The notes beneath the pieces were generated by a model that saw only the letters and a program-made list of their open reading frames with translations, was not told where the DNA came from and made no database searches. A DNA stretch of 64,000 nucleotides from CAYMEK01 sp964389305 (GTDB lineage Bacteria; Spirochaetota; Spirochaetia; SZUA-6; DRHE01): positions 44,916 to 108,915 of the forward strand of contig CAYMEK010000004.1 of assembly GCA_964389305.1 (NCBI GenBank). The letters are read 5' to 3'. The position numbers and the translations under genes are program-made. How positions within the stretch are numbered: the first letter of the stretch is position 1; every line of letters starts with the position of its first letter. Below, piece by piece: positions 16,879-25,776 of this stretch.

Positions 16879-17751
16879 TTGGAACCTTTCGATTATTTTG
16901 CACCGAGTAGTATTACCGAAGCCTCATTACTCCTGGATGCAAAACGAGAAGCCAGAGTGCTGGCAGGCGGAACGGACCTGTTGGTTCAGTTGAAACAACG
17001 AGAGCTATCGGCCGAATGTCTTATAGACCTGAAGCTCATCCCCGAGCTGCGAGGTGTTGAGCTTGGCGAGGACAATCACCTGCATGTCGGCGCGCTGACC
17101 ACCGTATCGGAGATTATTGGATCGGATATCGTGAACGACGAAATCCCTATCCTGCGACAGGTCGCGGAGTCAATGGGATCGTGGCAAGTTCGAAACAAGG
17201 CGACCATAGGTGGGAATATCTGCCGTGCAGCCCCGTCTGCCGATTTTGCACCTGTGTTGTTGGCCCTGGACGCACAACTGAAGATCGTGAATTCTCGTGC
17301 GGAAAGAATCGTGAACCTGACCAGCTTTTTTACTGGCCCGGGTAAGACTGTGCTTCAAAGAAACGATATATTGCAGGAAATAATAATCCAGATCCCTTCC
17401 GGGTCGTGGGCTTTGGAATACGGCCGTCAGAGCAGGCGGAAAACCATGGACCTTGCTCTGGTAAATGTAGCCGTATTTCTCCTGCTCGACAGCAGAAAAT
17501 CAGTTTGTGAGGATATTAGAATCGCCGTGGGATCCGTGGCTCCGACACCTGTCAGGGCGCGTAATGCGGAGCAGTATTTGTCAAAGGCAGAGATCAATAC
17601 CGAGAAAATCAATGCCGCTTCACGTATGGCGGCGGAAGAAACAGATCCGATTAGCGATGTATACGGTTCTGCGTGGTACAAACGGGAAGTAGTAAGAGCC
17701 CAGACCGCGCGTACACTTAAAGAGGCGTACAGTAATTTCTGTCGTTTTTGA
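16879..17751 (+). CDS. Molybdenum hydroxylase, FAD-binding medium subunit
   Basis: 290 residues, CoxM/XdhB type. It contains the FAD motif VLAGGTDLLVQLKQREL near 30-46 and the second one ATIGGNICRAAPSADFAPVL near 113-132, followed by the CO-dehydrogenase flavoprotein C-terminal domain (MDLALVNVAVFLL, RIAVGSVAPTPVRA). The start is TTG, five bases after the transketolase stop. It takes electrons from the 2Fe-2S subunit encoded next. The electron acceptor is unknown and could be ferredoxin or the flavoproteins downstream. Confidence 0.92.
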   Translation: MEPFDYFAPSSITEASLLLDAKREARVLAGGTDLLVQLKQRELSAECLIDLKLIPELRGVELGEDNHLHVGALTTVSEIIGSDIVNDEIPILRQVAESMGSWQVRNKATIGGNICRAAPSADFAPVLLALDAQLKIVNSRAERIVNLTSFFTGPGKTVLQRNDILQEIIIQIPSGSWALEYGRQSRRKTMDLALVNVAVFLLLDSRKSVCEDIRIAVGSVAPTPVRARNAEQYLSKAEINTEKINAASRMAAEETDPISDVYGSAWYKREVVRAQTARTLKEAYSNFCRF

Positions 17752-17752
17752 T

Positions 17753-18217
17753 ATGAAGCTTCATATACAACTTACAGTGAACGGCGAAAATTACCGACTC
17801 GGGGTCGAGGCTCATAAAACTCTACTCGACATTCTGAGAGAGGATCTGGAAATGACGGGTACGAAAAAGGGTTGTGATACCGGAGATTGTGGGGCCTGTT
17901 CGGTGATCATGAATGGTAAACTGGTTAACTCCTGCCTGGTTCTCGCCGGAGAAGCTAACAACGGAGAAATCCTGACCATTGAAGGACTGAGTAACGGCGG
18001 GGAGCTGCATCCTATTCAGCGATCGTTTATCGATCACGGGGCCATCCAGTGCGGATACTGCACACCGGGTATGATATTGGCGGCAAAGGCCCTGCTGGAT
18101 GTAAATCCTGAGCCCAGCGAGCAAGAGGCTCGCTCGGCCATTTGCGGAAATTTGTGCAGATGCACCGGATACAACAAGATTATTGAAGCGATTGTCAATG
18201 TTAAGAATTACAGGTGA
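17753..18217 (+). CDS. Molybdenum hydroxylase, 2Fe-2S small subunit
   Basis: 154 residues, CoxS/XdhC type. The N-terminal plant-ferredoxin-like cluster is KKGCDTGDCGACSV with a later Cys in NSCLV. The C-terminal helical cluster has IQCGYCTPGM and CGNLCRCTGYNKI. This is the complete set of eight cysteines for two 2Fe-2S centres. It follows the FAD subunit by one base and is translated with it. Confidence 0.95.
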   Translation: MKLHIQLTVNGENYRLGVEAHKTLLDILREDLEMTGTKKGCDTGDCGACSVIMNGKLVNSCLVLAGEANNGEILTIEGLSNGGELHPIQRSFIDHGAIQCGYCTPGMILAAKALLDVNPEPSEQEARSAICGNLCRCTGYNKIIEAIVNVKNYR

Positions 18218-18242
18218 GGGTGGCTCGGAGGGATAGCGCGCG

Positions 18243-20609
18243 GTGAAAAAAAAGAGCAGTCATAGCCTGATCGGAAAACGAATTCCCAAATCCAATAGTG
18301 TTTACATGGCCACCGGACGGGCAAAATACCTCGAAGACATCAAGCTTCCCCGACTCCTATGCGGAAAAATCTTACGAAGTCCTTTCCCTCACGCCAGAAT
18401 TATTGGTATTGATACGAGCCGGGCGCTGAGTTTGCCAGGTGTTGAAGCGGTCATTACGGCGAAAGATACGCCCAAGATCGGGTTTTCCGGAATTTCTACC
18501 ATCGCTGCGAATAAAACCCCTTTATGTGAAGACAAAGTTCGCTTTATCGGCGATGAGGTTGCAGCAGTTGCCGCGACCGATGAAGGAATCGCCTCACGGG
18601 CTTTGGAGTTGATCGAGGTTCGATATAAAGAGCTGCCGGCGGTTTTCGATCCCGAAGAGGCGATGCAACCCGGGGCACCTCGGTGCCACGACGATTGTAC
18701 CGACAATGTAGCTTCTTCTTTTAAACGAAGTTTCGGCGACATTGACAGGGGTTTCCAAGAAGCCGATTTTATATTCGAGGATAGATTCACCGTTCCTCGC
18801 GTCGCCTCCTGCACACTCCAACCGCACGGTTGCATTGCCTCATTCGATATCGCGGGGAATCTAATCCTTTGGACCAGTACGCAGAATATAGGCAATTTCC
18901 ACAAAGGTCTGGCAAAGACACTCAATATGCCCATGAACAAAGTGAGGGTAATAAACGCCTGTGTTGGCGGCGCCTTCGGAAACAAGAGTGTCATTCTTCC
19001 CTTGGAGCCAATCGCTGCTCTTTTGGCCAGAAAAGCCGGAAAGCCGGTGAGAATTGTAAGTACGAGAGAGGAGGAGTTCACTACAACACGCACCCGCTAT
19101 TCCATGATCATCTATTTGAAGAGCGGTGTAAAAAAGGACGGATCCCTTACTGCGCGCCGTGCTCGAGTTATCACAGACAACGGCGCCTACAACAACAAGG
19201 CCCAGGCAATAACATTACTCACCTGTAATCGAATCGGTAACCTGTACCGTGTGCCCAATGTCGAAACGGAAGCCTTCATAGTCTACACCAACAACCAGTA
19301 CAGCGGCGCTCTTCGCGGCTGGGGCGGGCCTCAAGCCCATTTCGCAATAGAGTCGCAAATGGACATCGTCGCTCACAAGCTTAAGATCGATCCGCTGCAG
19401 CTACGTCTGAAGAACGCCAACCAAGCTGGAGATACCACGCCGTGGGGCTGGGAAATCACCTCTTGCGGGCTGAGTGAATGTCTCCTCGAAGCAGCAAAAG
19501 CAGCGAAATGGGGCACGAAAAAGCGTGGTAACAATGGCATATGGCGCCGGGGTAAAGGGATTGCCTCGGTGGTTCACACCGGGGGTGGTTCGGTAGGAAC
19601 CCACGGAGCGGGAAATTTCGAAGGAGTGTCAATCAAGATCAACTCTGACGGTACCGTACAGGCAAAAGTGGGGATCGTTGACATCGGTCAGGGAACAACC
19701 ACGGCCATCGCTCAAGTCATCTCGGAAGACTTGGGTGTTCCTCTCGATGGCATTTCAATATCGTCCGACGATACAGAAGTAATCCCTCCGACTATGGGAA
19801 CCTGGGGAAGCAGGGTGGTATATATCTGCGGTAATGCCGCACGGATGGCCTGCGAGGGATTGAGGAGGAAACTGTTCGAAATCGCCCGTGAAATTTTAGG
19901 TACAGGCGGCCCAGGGCAATTTTCGATACAAAACGGTATAATCTACACATCAAGCCGGCCCCGGAAATCCGTTTCTATCATTGACGCTGTCGGTTACTAC
20001 CTCAAGAGATATGGTGGTGTTATAACGGGTGAGGCCGTTTTCAATCCCGCCAATACCGTTCCCCCGGACCCCGATACAGGATACGGCAACAACTATCCGA
20101 CCTATTCCTTCGGCGCGCAGGTTGCAGAAGTGGAAGTCGATATTGAAACAGGAAAAGTAAATGTTCTTGGTATCACGGCTGCTCATGACGTGGGTAGAGC
20201 AATAAATCCGCTGCTGCTCGAGGGGCAAATAGATGGCGGTATCTCTATGGGTATTGGCTACGGGCTATATGAAGAACTGCAATTCCGAAGTGGAGTTACA
20301 CTTAACCCGAGTTTCCATAAATACAAAATTGTTAATTCCACGGAGATGCCTCCCGTAAAAAGAATACTAGTAGAAACCATGGATCCAAATGGGCCGTTTG
20401 GCGCAAAAGGGATCGGTGAGCCGACCGCGATACCGACGGCGCCTGCCATCGCCAACGCGATATTTGACGCCGTGGGTGTGCGAGTCAGAGATCTACCTAT
20501 TACACCGGAAAGAATTCTCAGAGCATTGGAAGAATTGCCGGATCAAGTTAGGGAAACTGCCACTGGATCTACCATGATTGGAGAAGAACATAATGGGAGA
20601 AACAGCTAA
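18243..20609 (+). CDS. Molybdenum hydroxylase, molybdopterin-binding large subunit
   Basis: 788 residues of the xanthine dehydrogenase family, starting at GTG. The N-terminal domain has GRAKYLEDIKLPRLLCGKIL. The Mo-domain motifs are GGAFGNKSVILPLEP, YSGALRGWGGPQAHFAIES, and GPFGAKGIGEP, with the conserved active-site Glu near the end. It lacks the VAYRCSFR loop of CO dehydrogenase, so it is a hydroxylase of an aldehyde or N-heterocycle rather than CO. No XdhC/MocA-type maturation gene is adjacent. The substrate is unknown. Neighbours make an aldehyde or a ring compound plausible. Confidence 0.92.
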   Translation: MKKKSSHSLIGKRIPKSNSVYMATGRAKYLEDIKLPRLLCGKILRSPFPHARIIGIDTSRALSLPGVEAVITAKDTPKIGFSGISTIAANKTPLCEDKVRFIGDEVAAVAATDEGIASRALELIEVRYKELPAVFDPEEAMQPGAPRCHDDCTDNVASSFKRSFGDIDRGFQEADFIFEDRFTVPRVASCTLQPHGCIASFDIAGNLILWTSTQNIGNFHKGLAKTLNMPMNKVRVINACVGGAFGNKSVILPLEPIAALLARKAGKPVRIVSTREEEFTTTRTRYSMIIYLKSGVKKDGSLTARRARVITDNGAYNNKAQAITLLTCNRIGNLYRVPNVETEAFIVYTNNQYSGALRGWGGPQAHFAIESQMDIVAHKLKIDPLQLRLKNANQAGDTTPWGWEITSCGLSECLLEAAKAAKWGTKKRGNNGIWRRGKGIASVVHTGGGSVGTHGAGNFEGVSIKINSDGTVQAKVGIVDIGQGTTTAIAQVISEDLGVPLDGISISSDDTEVIPPTMGTWGSRVVYICGNAARMACEGLRRKLFEIAREILGTGGPGQFSIQNGIIYTSSRPRKSVSIIDAVGYYLKRYGGVITGEAVFNPANTVPPDPDTGYGNNYPTYSFGAQVAEVEVDIETGKVNVLGITAAHDVGRAINPLLLEGQIDGGISMGIGYGLYEELQFRSGVTLNPSFHKYKIVNSTEMPPVKRILVETMDPNGPFGAKGIGEPTAIPTAPAIANAIFDAVGVRVRDLPITPERILRALEELPDQVRETATGSTMIGEEHNGRNS

Positions 20610-20895
20610 TACTGGGAATAGTAGAAGAATCGTCGCTACGGTTGTGGATATCAGAGGAAAATGCAGCGCGGGTCACGAAATTGGCGATCAATTCGATCTC
20701 AGTTGCCACAATTCGGACGGCTTATGCGGCTTTTTCTATCACGACTTATTTCCCAGGCTCTCGGTGATGCAATTTGGCGGTAGCTACCCATGGTGGGAAG
20801 AAAATCAAACCTCATTTGAATATGAATGTCCTGATAAGAAAAACCTACTCACCTTGAAACTCGAGATCATGGACCAGCAGATTTATGAAGGGTGA
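20593..20895 (+). CDS. TIGR04076 family small protein
   Basis: 100 residues from the ATG at 20593, which overlaps the end of the large subunit by 17 bases and has GGAG upstream. The sequence follows the TIGR04076 pattern: VVDIRGKCSAGHEIGDQFDL, GLCGFFYHDLFPRLSVMQFG, YPWWEENQ, then CPDKKNLLTLKLE. The cysteines (KCSAGH, GLC, ECPDKKN) may bind metal. The family is small, common in anaerobes and of unknown function. It often lies near redox or cofactor genes, as here between the molybdenum hydroxylase and two flavoproteins. Confidence 0.75.
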   Translation: MGETANTGNSRRIVATVVDIRGKCSAGHEIGDQFDLSCHNSDGLCGFFYHDLFPRLSVMQFGGSYPWWEENQTSFEYECPDKKNLLTLKLEIMDQQIYEG

Positions 20896-20901
20896 TACTA
20901 T

Positions 20902-21675
20902 ATGATAGCTATATCGAGAAAACTTCAGGTTCTTGGCATCTGTGGGAGCCCGAGAAAACAAGGAAACAGTCAATACCTTCTTGAAATCGCTCTTCAAGCA
21001 ACCAAAGAGAAGTATCAAGAGTTTGTTTCGGTTAAACAATACACCATCAGAGGTAAAAAGTTTTCGCCTTGCACTGGTTGCTTCAAATGTAGTGAAAACC
21101 ATTCTCTGGGCGAATGCGTGATCCAGGACGATTTTCAGAATCTCAGAGATCTCTGGTTGGATTCGGATGTAATTATTTATTCGGTACCTGTTTATCATTA
21201 CAGTATTCCCGGGCAGTTGAAATGTTTTTTGGACCGGTTGGGAAACACTCTCAACAGGCGCTTTGAAAGCACTTCTCCCCGTTTCTTGAAGATAATCGGC
21301 TCGATCGTGCAGGGCTCTCATTTCGCAGCCGGCCAGGAATCCACTGTGACCTTTCTGATGCAGCACGCTGTGATGAAAAACTGTATTCCCGTATCCGGAG
21401 ACGGATGGCCGTCCTACATAGGCGCCTGTGGTTGGACCTTGAACAGCAAAAAAAAGAATTCGATGGAGAAGCTTGCTCAGGACGGTAATATGGCTGCGGA
21501 AATGGCGATACAGGCTTCAATAACACTTTGCAGAAGAGCAATTGAGTTGGCCCTGATTGTACATCTGGGGGTCAAAGATCTCAGGCAGATTCTCGTTCAG
21601 GATCGTGTATATGACCCCTTCTTGGAAAGACTGGAACAGCCAAGCTCTGTTTCCATAGGAAAAAACAAAATCTGA
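20902..21675 (+). CDS. NADPH-dependent FMN reductase / iron-sulfur flavoprotein family
   Basis: 257 residues with a flavodoxin-like fold: LGICGSPRKQGNSQYLLEIAL (phosphate loop), SPCTGCFKCSENHSLGECVIQDDF, DSDVIIYSVPVYHYSIPGQLKCFLDR. The CTGCFKC element resembles the compact cysteine motif of iron-sulfur flavoproteins. It probably binds FMN and moves electrons between ferredoxin or NAD(P)H and the molybdenum enzyme. The C-terminal 80 residues, with another cysteine, are not recognised. Confidence 0.82.
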   Translation: MIAISRKLQVLGICGSPRKQGNSQYLLEIALQATKEKYQEFVSVKQYTIRGKKFSPCTGCFKCSENHSLGECVIQDDFQNLRDLWLDSDVIIYSVPVYHYSIPGQLKCFLDRLGNTLNRRFESTSPRFLKIIGSIVQGSHFAAGQESTVTFLMQHAVMKNCIPVSGDGWPSYIGACGWTLNSKKKNSMEKLAQDGNMAAEMAIQASITLCRRAIELALIVHLGVKDLRQILVQDRVYDPFLERLEQPSSVSIGKNKI

Positions 21676-21755
21676 GGAATGCGCATCGATCCAGGTCCAG
21701 TCGTTCGAACTGCCACGGCCCGTACGTATTATTCGCGTATGCTGGGCGTCGATGC

Positions 21756-22286
21756 GTGATAATGCAGATGCTCGGAAAACAGGAACCGGAATTCATAGAA
21801 TATACAAGAACAGGCAAACCGATAACGCCTACCGATAGAGCTCTTGACAAGATACTGAGCGGTCTGGCTGTGATTACCACTTGCTGTGAAAAGACTCCTT
21901 ATGGTATGACGGCAGCCTGGTTCACCCGGGCTTCGAATGAGCCGTATATGGTAACAGTATCGGTGTGGGAGAAGAACTACACCCACGAGAAGTTACTTCA
22001 AAGCAACAATTACGCTATCAACATATTGAGTGAGAAAAAGAAAGATTTGGCGGTCCATTTCGGCCGCCAATCCGGGCGAGATTTAGACAAGTTCCTGAAT
22101 ATCGCCTATCGGGTAGGGGAAAGTGGAGCTCCAATTCTTATTGAAGATTGTCTCGCCTACCTTGATTGCAGGATTGTCGATACCATGAATGCAGGTGATC
22201 ACACCATATTCCTGGGCCGGGTGGTAAAAGCAGAAATACTTAAAGAACATGATCCCCTCGTATATGATCGAAGGGATTTCCCATGA
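21756..22286 (+). CDS. Flavin reductase-like FMN-binding split-barrel protein
   Basis: 176 residues from GTG 21756 (ATG codons at 21762 and 21768 are alternatives). The core ALDKILSGLAVITTC, YGMTAAWFTRASNEPYMVTVS, NYAINILSEKKKDLAVHFG and AYLDCRIVDTMNAGDHTIFLGRV is typical of the DIM6/NTAB flavin-reductase family. Such proteins bind FMN and reduce it or act as small oxidoreductases. The stop overlaps the ATG of a broken ferredoxin frame (ATGA at 22283-22286), so the two were once translationally coupled. Confidence 0.82.
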   Translation: MIMQMLGKQEPEFIEYTRTGKPITPTDRALDKILSGLAVITTCCEKTPYGMTAAWFTRASNEPYMVTVSVWEKNYTHEKLLQSNNYAINILSEKKKDLAVHFGRQSGRDLDKFLNIAYRVGESGAPILIEDCLAYLDCRIVDTMNAGDHTIFLGRVVKAEILKEHDPLVYDRRDFP

Positions 22287-22384
22287 ATAAAACGATGACC
22301 ATTAGAATCGACCCGTAAAAATGTGTGCGAAATGGGACTTGTATGGAGGCCTGCGGGCACAGATATCTGGCTGCTTTTCCTTAG
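22283..22384 (+). pseudogene. Ferredoxin-like remnant at the end of the operon
   Basis: The frame reads MNKTMTIRIDP, stop (TAA 22316-22318), then KCVRNGTCMEAC followed by a second stop within 12 codons. IRIDP-x-KC is the classic opening of a 4Fe-4S ferredoxin domain, where x is usually Glu (GAA), so a G-to-T change would explain the TAA. No second cluster or downstream domain follows. It looks like the decayed 5' end of a ferredoxin, or of a nitroreductase fused to ferredoxin. The frame is short, so chance cannot be fully ruled out. Confidence 0.5.
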
Positions 22385-22455
22385 CCTCCGTCACCATTTC
22401 CCAGGATAACGATTCTTTCAGCAACCAAGACTTTGGCTTCCCTGTTCAAATCCCT

Positions 22456-25446
22456 TCACTCCTCAAATGCTCTATTTGATAACACCTTTTTAATGGCAGC
22501 ACGTAATTCAGCGATTTTAGGTGGCTTCCCCAATATACAGTCAACCTCTTGAAAAGTTTCGCCGTTCAGATTGATATAAGTTCCCCAGCCGGACAGCAAA
22601 ATCACTGGGGTATCGGGGGATGTTCGTTTTATCTCCCGGGCAACCTCCCGCCCGTCCATATGTGGCATGCCCAGATCAGTTATGACTAAGTCAAATGATT
22701 TCCTCTGCTCCTTTTGGGTGCGAAAGACTTCCAGCCCCTCCTTACCGCTCTGCGCGACCTCTAACGCATGTCCGTCTATCAGCAGTATCTCTTTCAACGC
22801 CTCGCGCACAGTAACATTGTCATCGATGCAGAGGATGTGAAGCGAGGGAAGAGCCGTTGCGGCAACGGCCTCTTCAGCTTCTGCTGGCTTGTGCTCTACG
22901 AGAGGAAAAAGCAGACCGATTGTCGTTCCCCTGCCAACTTCACTTTCGATATTCATGTCTCCTCCATGCCTCTGCATCACTCCGAATACCATGGACAGGC
23001 CGAGACCCGTGCCCAGCTCGCCTTTGGTCGTATAGAATGGCTCGATGCACCGCTGATTCTGCTCCTCATCCATCCCTGTCCCGCTATCGGAGACGGTTAC
23101 GATGATGTACGGCTCTTGCAGATTCGTTGAGATCTTCAACGTTCCTCCCTCTGGCATGGCGTCCACGGCATTGAAGACCAGGTTTACTAGAGCCTCCCTG
23201 ATCTCACTCTCCATACCTGTTAAGGGGGGGAGGTTTTTCTGTAGATCCGTCTTTATCTCCACATCGATACCCTTCCTGTGAGGCATATCTTCCCAGCGTG
23301 GCCGTGTCAACTCAATAATCTGGGTCACGGTCCCGTTTAGATCGACCGCCTGCTGGCTGGCTTCATCCTCCTGCCTGCGGTAAAACATGCGCATCCGCAT
23401 CGTGGTGTTCTCGATATCTTTGGCGGCGCTTTGGATCGTATTTAGAAACCGTCTAGCCTTCTCGCTCAGGTCCGGCTCACTCTCAAGCAGGGCTTCCGTG
23501 TATAGGGAGATGGGCGCCAGGGTGTTGTTGATGTCGTGGGCTATCCCGCTGGCCATCTGCCCCATAGCATTCAGACGCTCTTGTTCCATGACCTTTTGCT
23601 GAGTTCTTTGCAGCTCGATATACGACTCGTTTAGTTCCTTATAGAGCTTACGCTTTTGGACTGCTAAAGAGATTTGTTCTGCCACTCCACCTAAGAAGCT
23701 GTTCTCATATTCATTCAATGTAATTTCTTCACGGAATAACATTATTATAATTCTAAACAGCGTATCCTCTTCCTTTATTGGAATAAAGACTGCCGTTTTT
23801 AGCCCAGCATGTTGCGATTTAGAGACTGGTAAGTAGGTTATTTTTGTATCAGATACGTTCACTACATTTGCCTTATTCAATTCCATTTCGTTGACTATTC
23901 CGCTAAGGTCAGCAGGATAAATCGACCCTTCTGCAACTCCTAAAAGAGAAGTCACATTCTGTTCCTTTGACTTGAGAATATCTATTTGGATAGTGCCTTT
24001 ATCAAGGTTATAGATACCTACTGCAGACAATTGACAGCTGAAAGCCTCGTCGAGATATGTAATTACCACACCCAGAATGCTCTCTACATTATTTCGGCTA
24101 GCGATGGATTGAGAGATTTCGTTGAGTGTGCTCATCCAATAAAGCTGCCGTTTTAATTTTGTCTCTGCTTTTTTTAACGGAGTAATATCGCTGAAAATAA
24201 CGCCAACAGCAAAGATGCTGCCTTCAGCATCTCTAATAGGCGAAAATGAGGAGTGCAAATAAAACTGTTTGCCATGAATATACAGAACTTCCTCATTCGT
24301 GCTGGATTTCTTTTTATTAAAGACCCTGCCGATTCTAGTGGTCAGATTCCTTGTAATCTCCGTATCCTCGCCAAAGACCTTGCTTAGATTACCTCCGACA
24401 AAACGTTTGCAGCCTAGTTCAAACAAATTACATGCCGCAGGGTTCATATATAGTAAATTGTATTCTTTATCCAAAATGAAAATATATTCATCCACAGAAT
24501 CAAAAATAGACCTAAACTGCTCCTCACTTGCTTTTAAATCTTTTCTCGCTTGGCTCAGTTGCGTTACAATCAAGTTTAGCTTTTTATTTAACATTCTCAG
24601 ACTATGGTATCGCCAGGCTCCCATTGATAGAAATACGCAGAAAAACAATGCGGCCATCAGCATGACTACCCTTTTTGTGTTCCAAAATGGTTTGGGACGT
24701 CCATACCATTTTGAATAGATTTTTTGGTATGTCTTGCTCCCCACAAACTTTCCAACAGCAGTGTTTAATTTTGCCAACAATAGCTCGTTGTCTTTCCTCA
24801 CCGCTATCGCACGTTTTACGGTCAGTAGCGGTTCTCCAACGGTTTTTATACGATCTTCTAAATCGATTTGCCTAGCGATTTGCAGAAGCACGGGCTGCGG
24901 ATATACCAACGCGTCGACATTTTCGGCAAGCAGATCAAAAAGTGCCTCGGAGGGCGTGTTGTAAATGACCAGGTCTACACCCGAAAGGTTCTCAAGCAAA
25001 GATACGCCGACATTATATTCCACAGCCGCTACCTTATGCCCAGATAGATCATCTACACTCTTTATGTTTTTATCTTGCTTTCTGACAAAAATACTAATCG
25101 AAAATACCTCAACGGGTGATGTGAAGGAGAAATACTGTTCTCTTGAAGCGGTGATCCCTAAATTTGGAATTAGATCGGCTTGTCCAGATCGAAGAGTTTC
25201 GTCCGCCTGTGTCCAGGTATCAGCAAGAATATAGTGTATCTCTATATTTGCAATTAGGGCGATGTGATTCATCACCTCAATGGCAAAACCGGTTGGCTTT
25301 CCTTCATCATCGACTGAATATTGGGGAGGGAAATCCCTTGGAACAACGGCAAGAAAAGAAGGCTTTTGGTCAATGCCCTCTTGTGCTTGAATTGCTTGTA
25401 CTATAACAGCAATAGAGAAAACAGCAAACAATATTTTGCGTATCAT
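22456..25446 (-). CDS. Hybrid sensor histidine kinase with periplasmic binding domain
   Basis: 996 residues. In order: signal peptide, a family-3 solute-binding sensor domain (about 30-250, PTGFAIEVMNHIA and LIPNLGITASREQYFSF), one membrane segment near 262-282, a PAS domain (about 310-425), a GAF domain (about 440-600), HisKA with the phospho-His in MASGIAHDINNTLAPI, an HATPase domain (DSGTGMDEEQ, GTGLGLSMVFG), and a C-terminal receiver domain with the phospho-Asp in VITDLGMPHMDG. It senses a small periplasmic ligand, probably amino-acid-like. It faces the molybdenum-hydroxylase operon tail to tail. No output regulator is adjacent, so its target is unknown. Confidence 0.93.
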   Translation of the reverse strand: MIRKILFAVFSIAVIVQAIQAQEGIDQKPSFLAVVPRDFPPQYSVDDEGKPTGFAIEVMNHIALIANIEIHYILADTWTQADETLRSGQADLIPNLGITASREQYFSFTSPVEVFSISIFVRKQDKNIKSVDDLSGHKVAAVEYNVGVSLLENLSGVDLVIYNTPSEALFDLLAENVDALVYPQPVLLQIARQIDLEDRIKTVGEPLLTVKRAIAVRKDNELLLAKLNTAVGKFVGSKTYQKIYSKWYGRPKPFWNTKRVVMLMAALFFCVFLSMGAWRYHSLRMLNKKLNLIVTQLSQARKDLKASEEQFRSIFDSVDEYIFILDKEYNLLYMNPAACNLFELGCKRFVGGNLSKVFGEDTEITRNLTTRIGRVFNKKKSSTNEEVLYIHGKQFYLHSSFSPIRDAEGSIFAVGVIFSDITPLKKAETKLKRQLYWMSTLNEISQSIASRNNVESILGVVITYLDEAFSCQLSAVGIYNLDKGTIQIDILKSKEQNVTSLLGVAEGSIYPADLSGIVNEMELNKANVVNVSDTKITYLPVSKSQHAGLKTAVFIPIKEEDTLFRIIIMLFREEITLNEYENSFLGGVAEQISLAVQKRKLYKELNESYIELQRTQQKVMEQERLNAMGQMASGIAHDINNTLAPISLYTEALLESEPDLSEKARRFLNTIQSAAKDIENTTMRMRMFYRRQEDEASQQAVDLNGTVTQIIELTRPRWEDMPHRKGIDVEIKTDLQKNLPPLTGMESEIREALVNLVFNAVDAMPEGGTLKISTNLQEPYIIVTVSDSGTGMDEEQNQRCIEPFYTTKGELGTGLGLSMVFGVMQRHGGDMNIESEVGRGTTIGLLFPLVEHKPAEAEEAVAATALPSLHILCIDDNVTVREALKEILLIDGHALEVAQSGKEGLEVFRTQKEQRKSFDLVITDLGMPHMDGREVAREIKRTSPDTPVILLSGWGTYINLNGETFQEVDCILGKPPKIAELRAAIKKVLSNRAFEE

Positions 25447-25566
25447 TGGTATTTGACCTTTACAAATTTTCTAATTATCTATGCTTTAGGGTTCCCTCTG
25501 AGAATTTCATTACTACATAATGATATTATCGTTCAAAAAATTAAATGTAACCATAAAAATCCTGAT

Positions 25567-25740
25567 GGAGAGGAATAATTAACCGCTGATCCTGCATACC
25601 GGACGGAAAGCCTGAGCACAAAATATCTCTGGCACTTCGGAACCGATAACTTTTTGAGCGGTTATAGTATCCCTCTCGACGGCAAGGACGACCTTCCTGT
25701 TGGCCTGCTGATAGTGGACAGCCCGATCGAGGCGGACTAA
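25567..25740 (+). pseudogene. Start-less 3' gene remnant at the right border of the low-G+C region
   Basis: A forward frame without any start codon runs from a stop near 25567 to TAA 25738-25740. It includes YRTESLSTKYLWHFGTDN and the later piece LPVGLLIVDSPIEAD. It reads like real protein and ends just before the TPR gene in the same frame. It may be the last part of a gene whose 5' portion was lost when the neighbouring region was gained or rearranged. I do not recognise the family. The rest of 25447-25566 is A+T-rich and holds the 5' region of the kinase. Confidence 0.4.
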
Positions 25741-25776
25741 TTGATTTCTTCGACGATTAGCAATACCCTTTACTGC

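Noticed and set aside
21676..21755. Inverted CGCATCGA/TCGATGCG around the start of the flavin-reductase gene
   Set aside because: Short arms with a wide loop and no T run. Not enough to call a terminator or operator.
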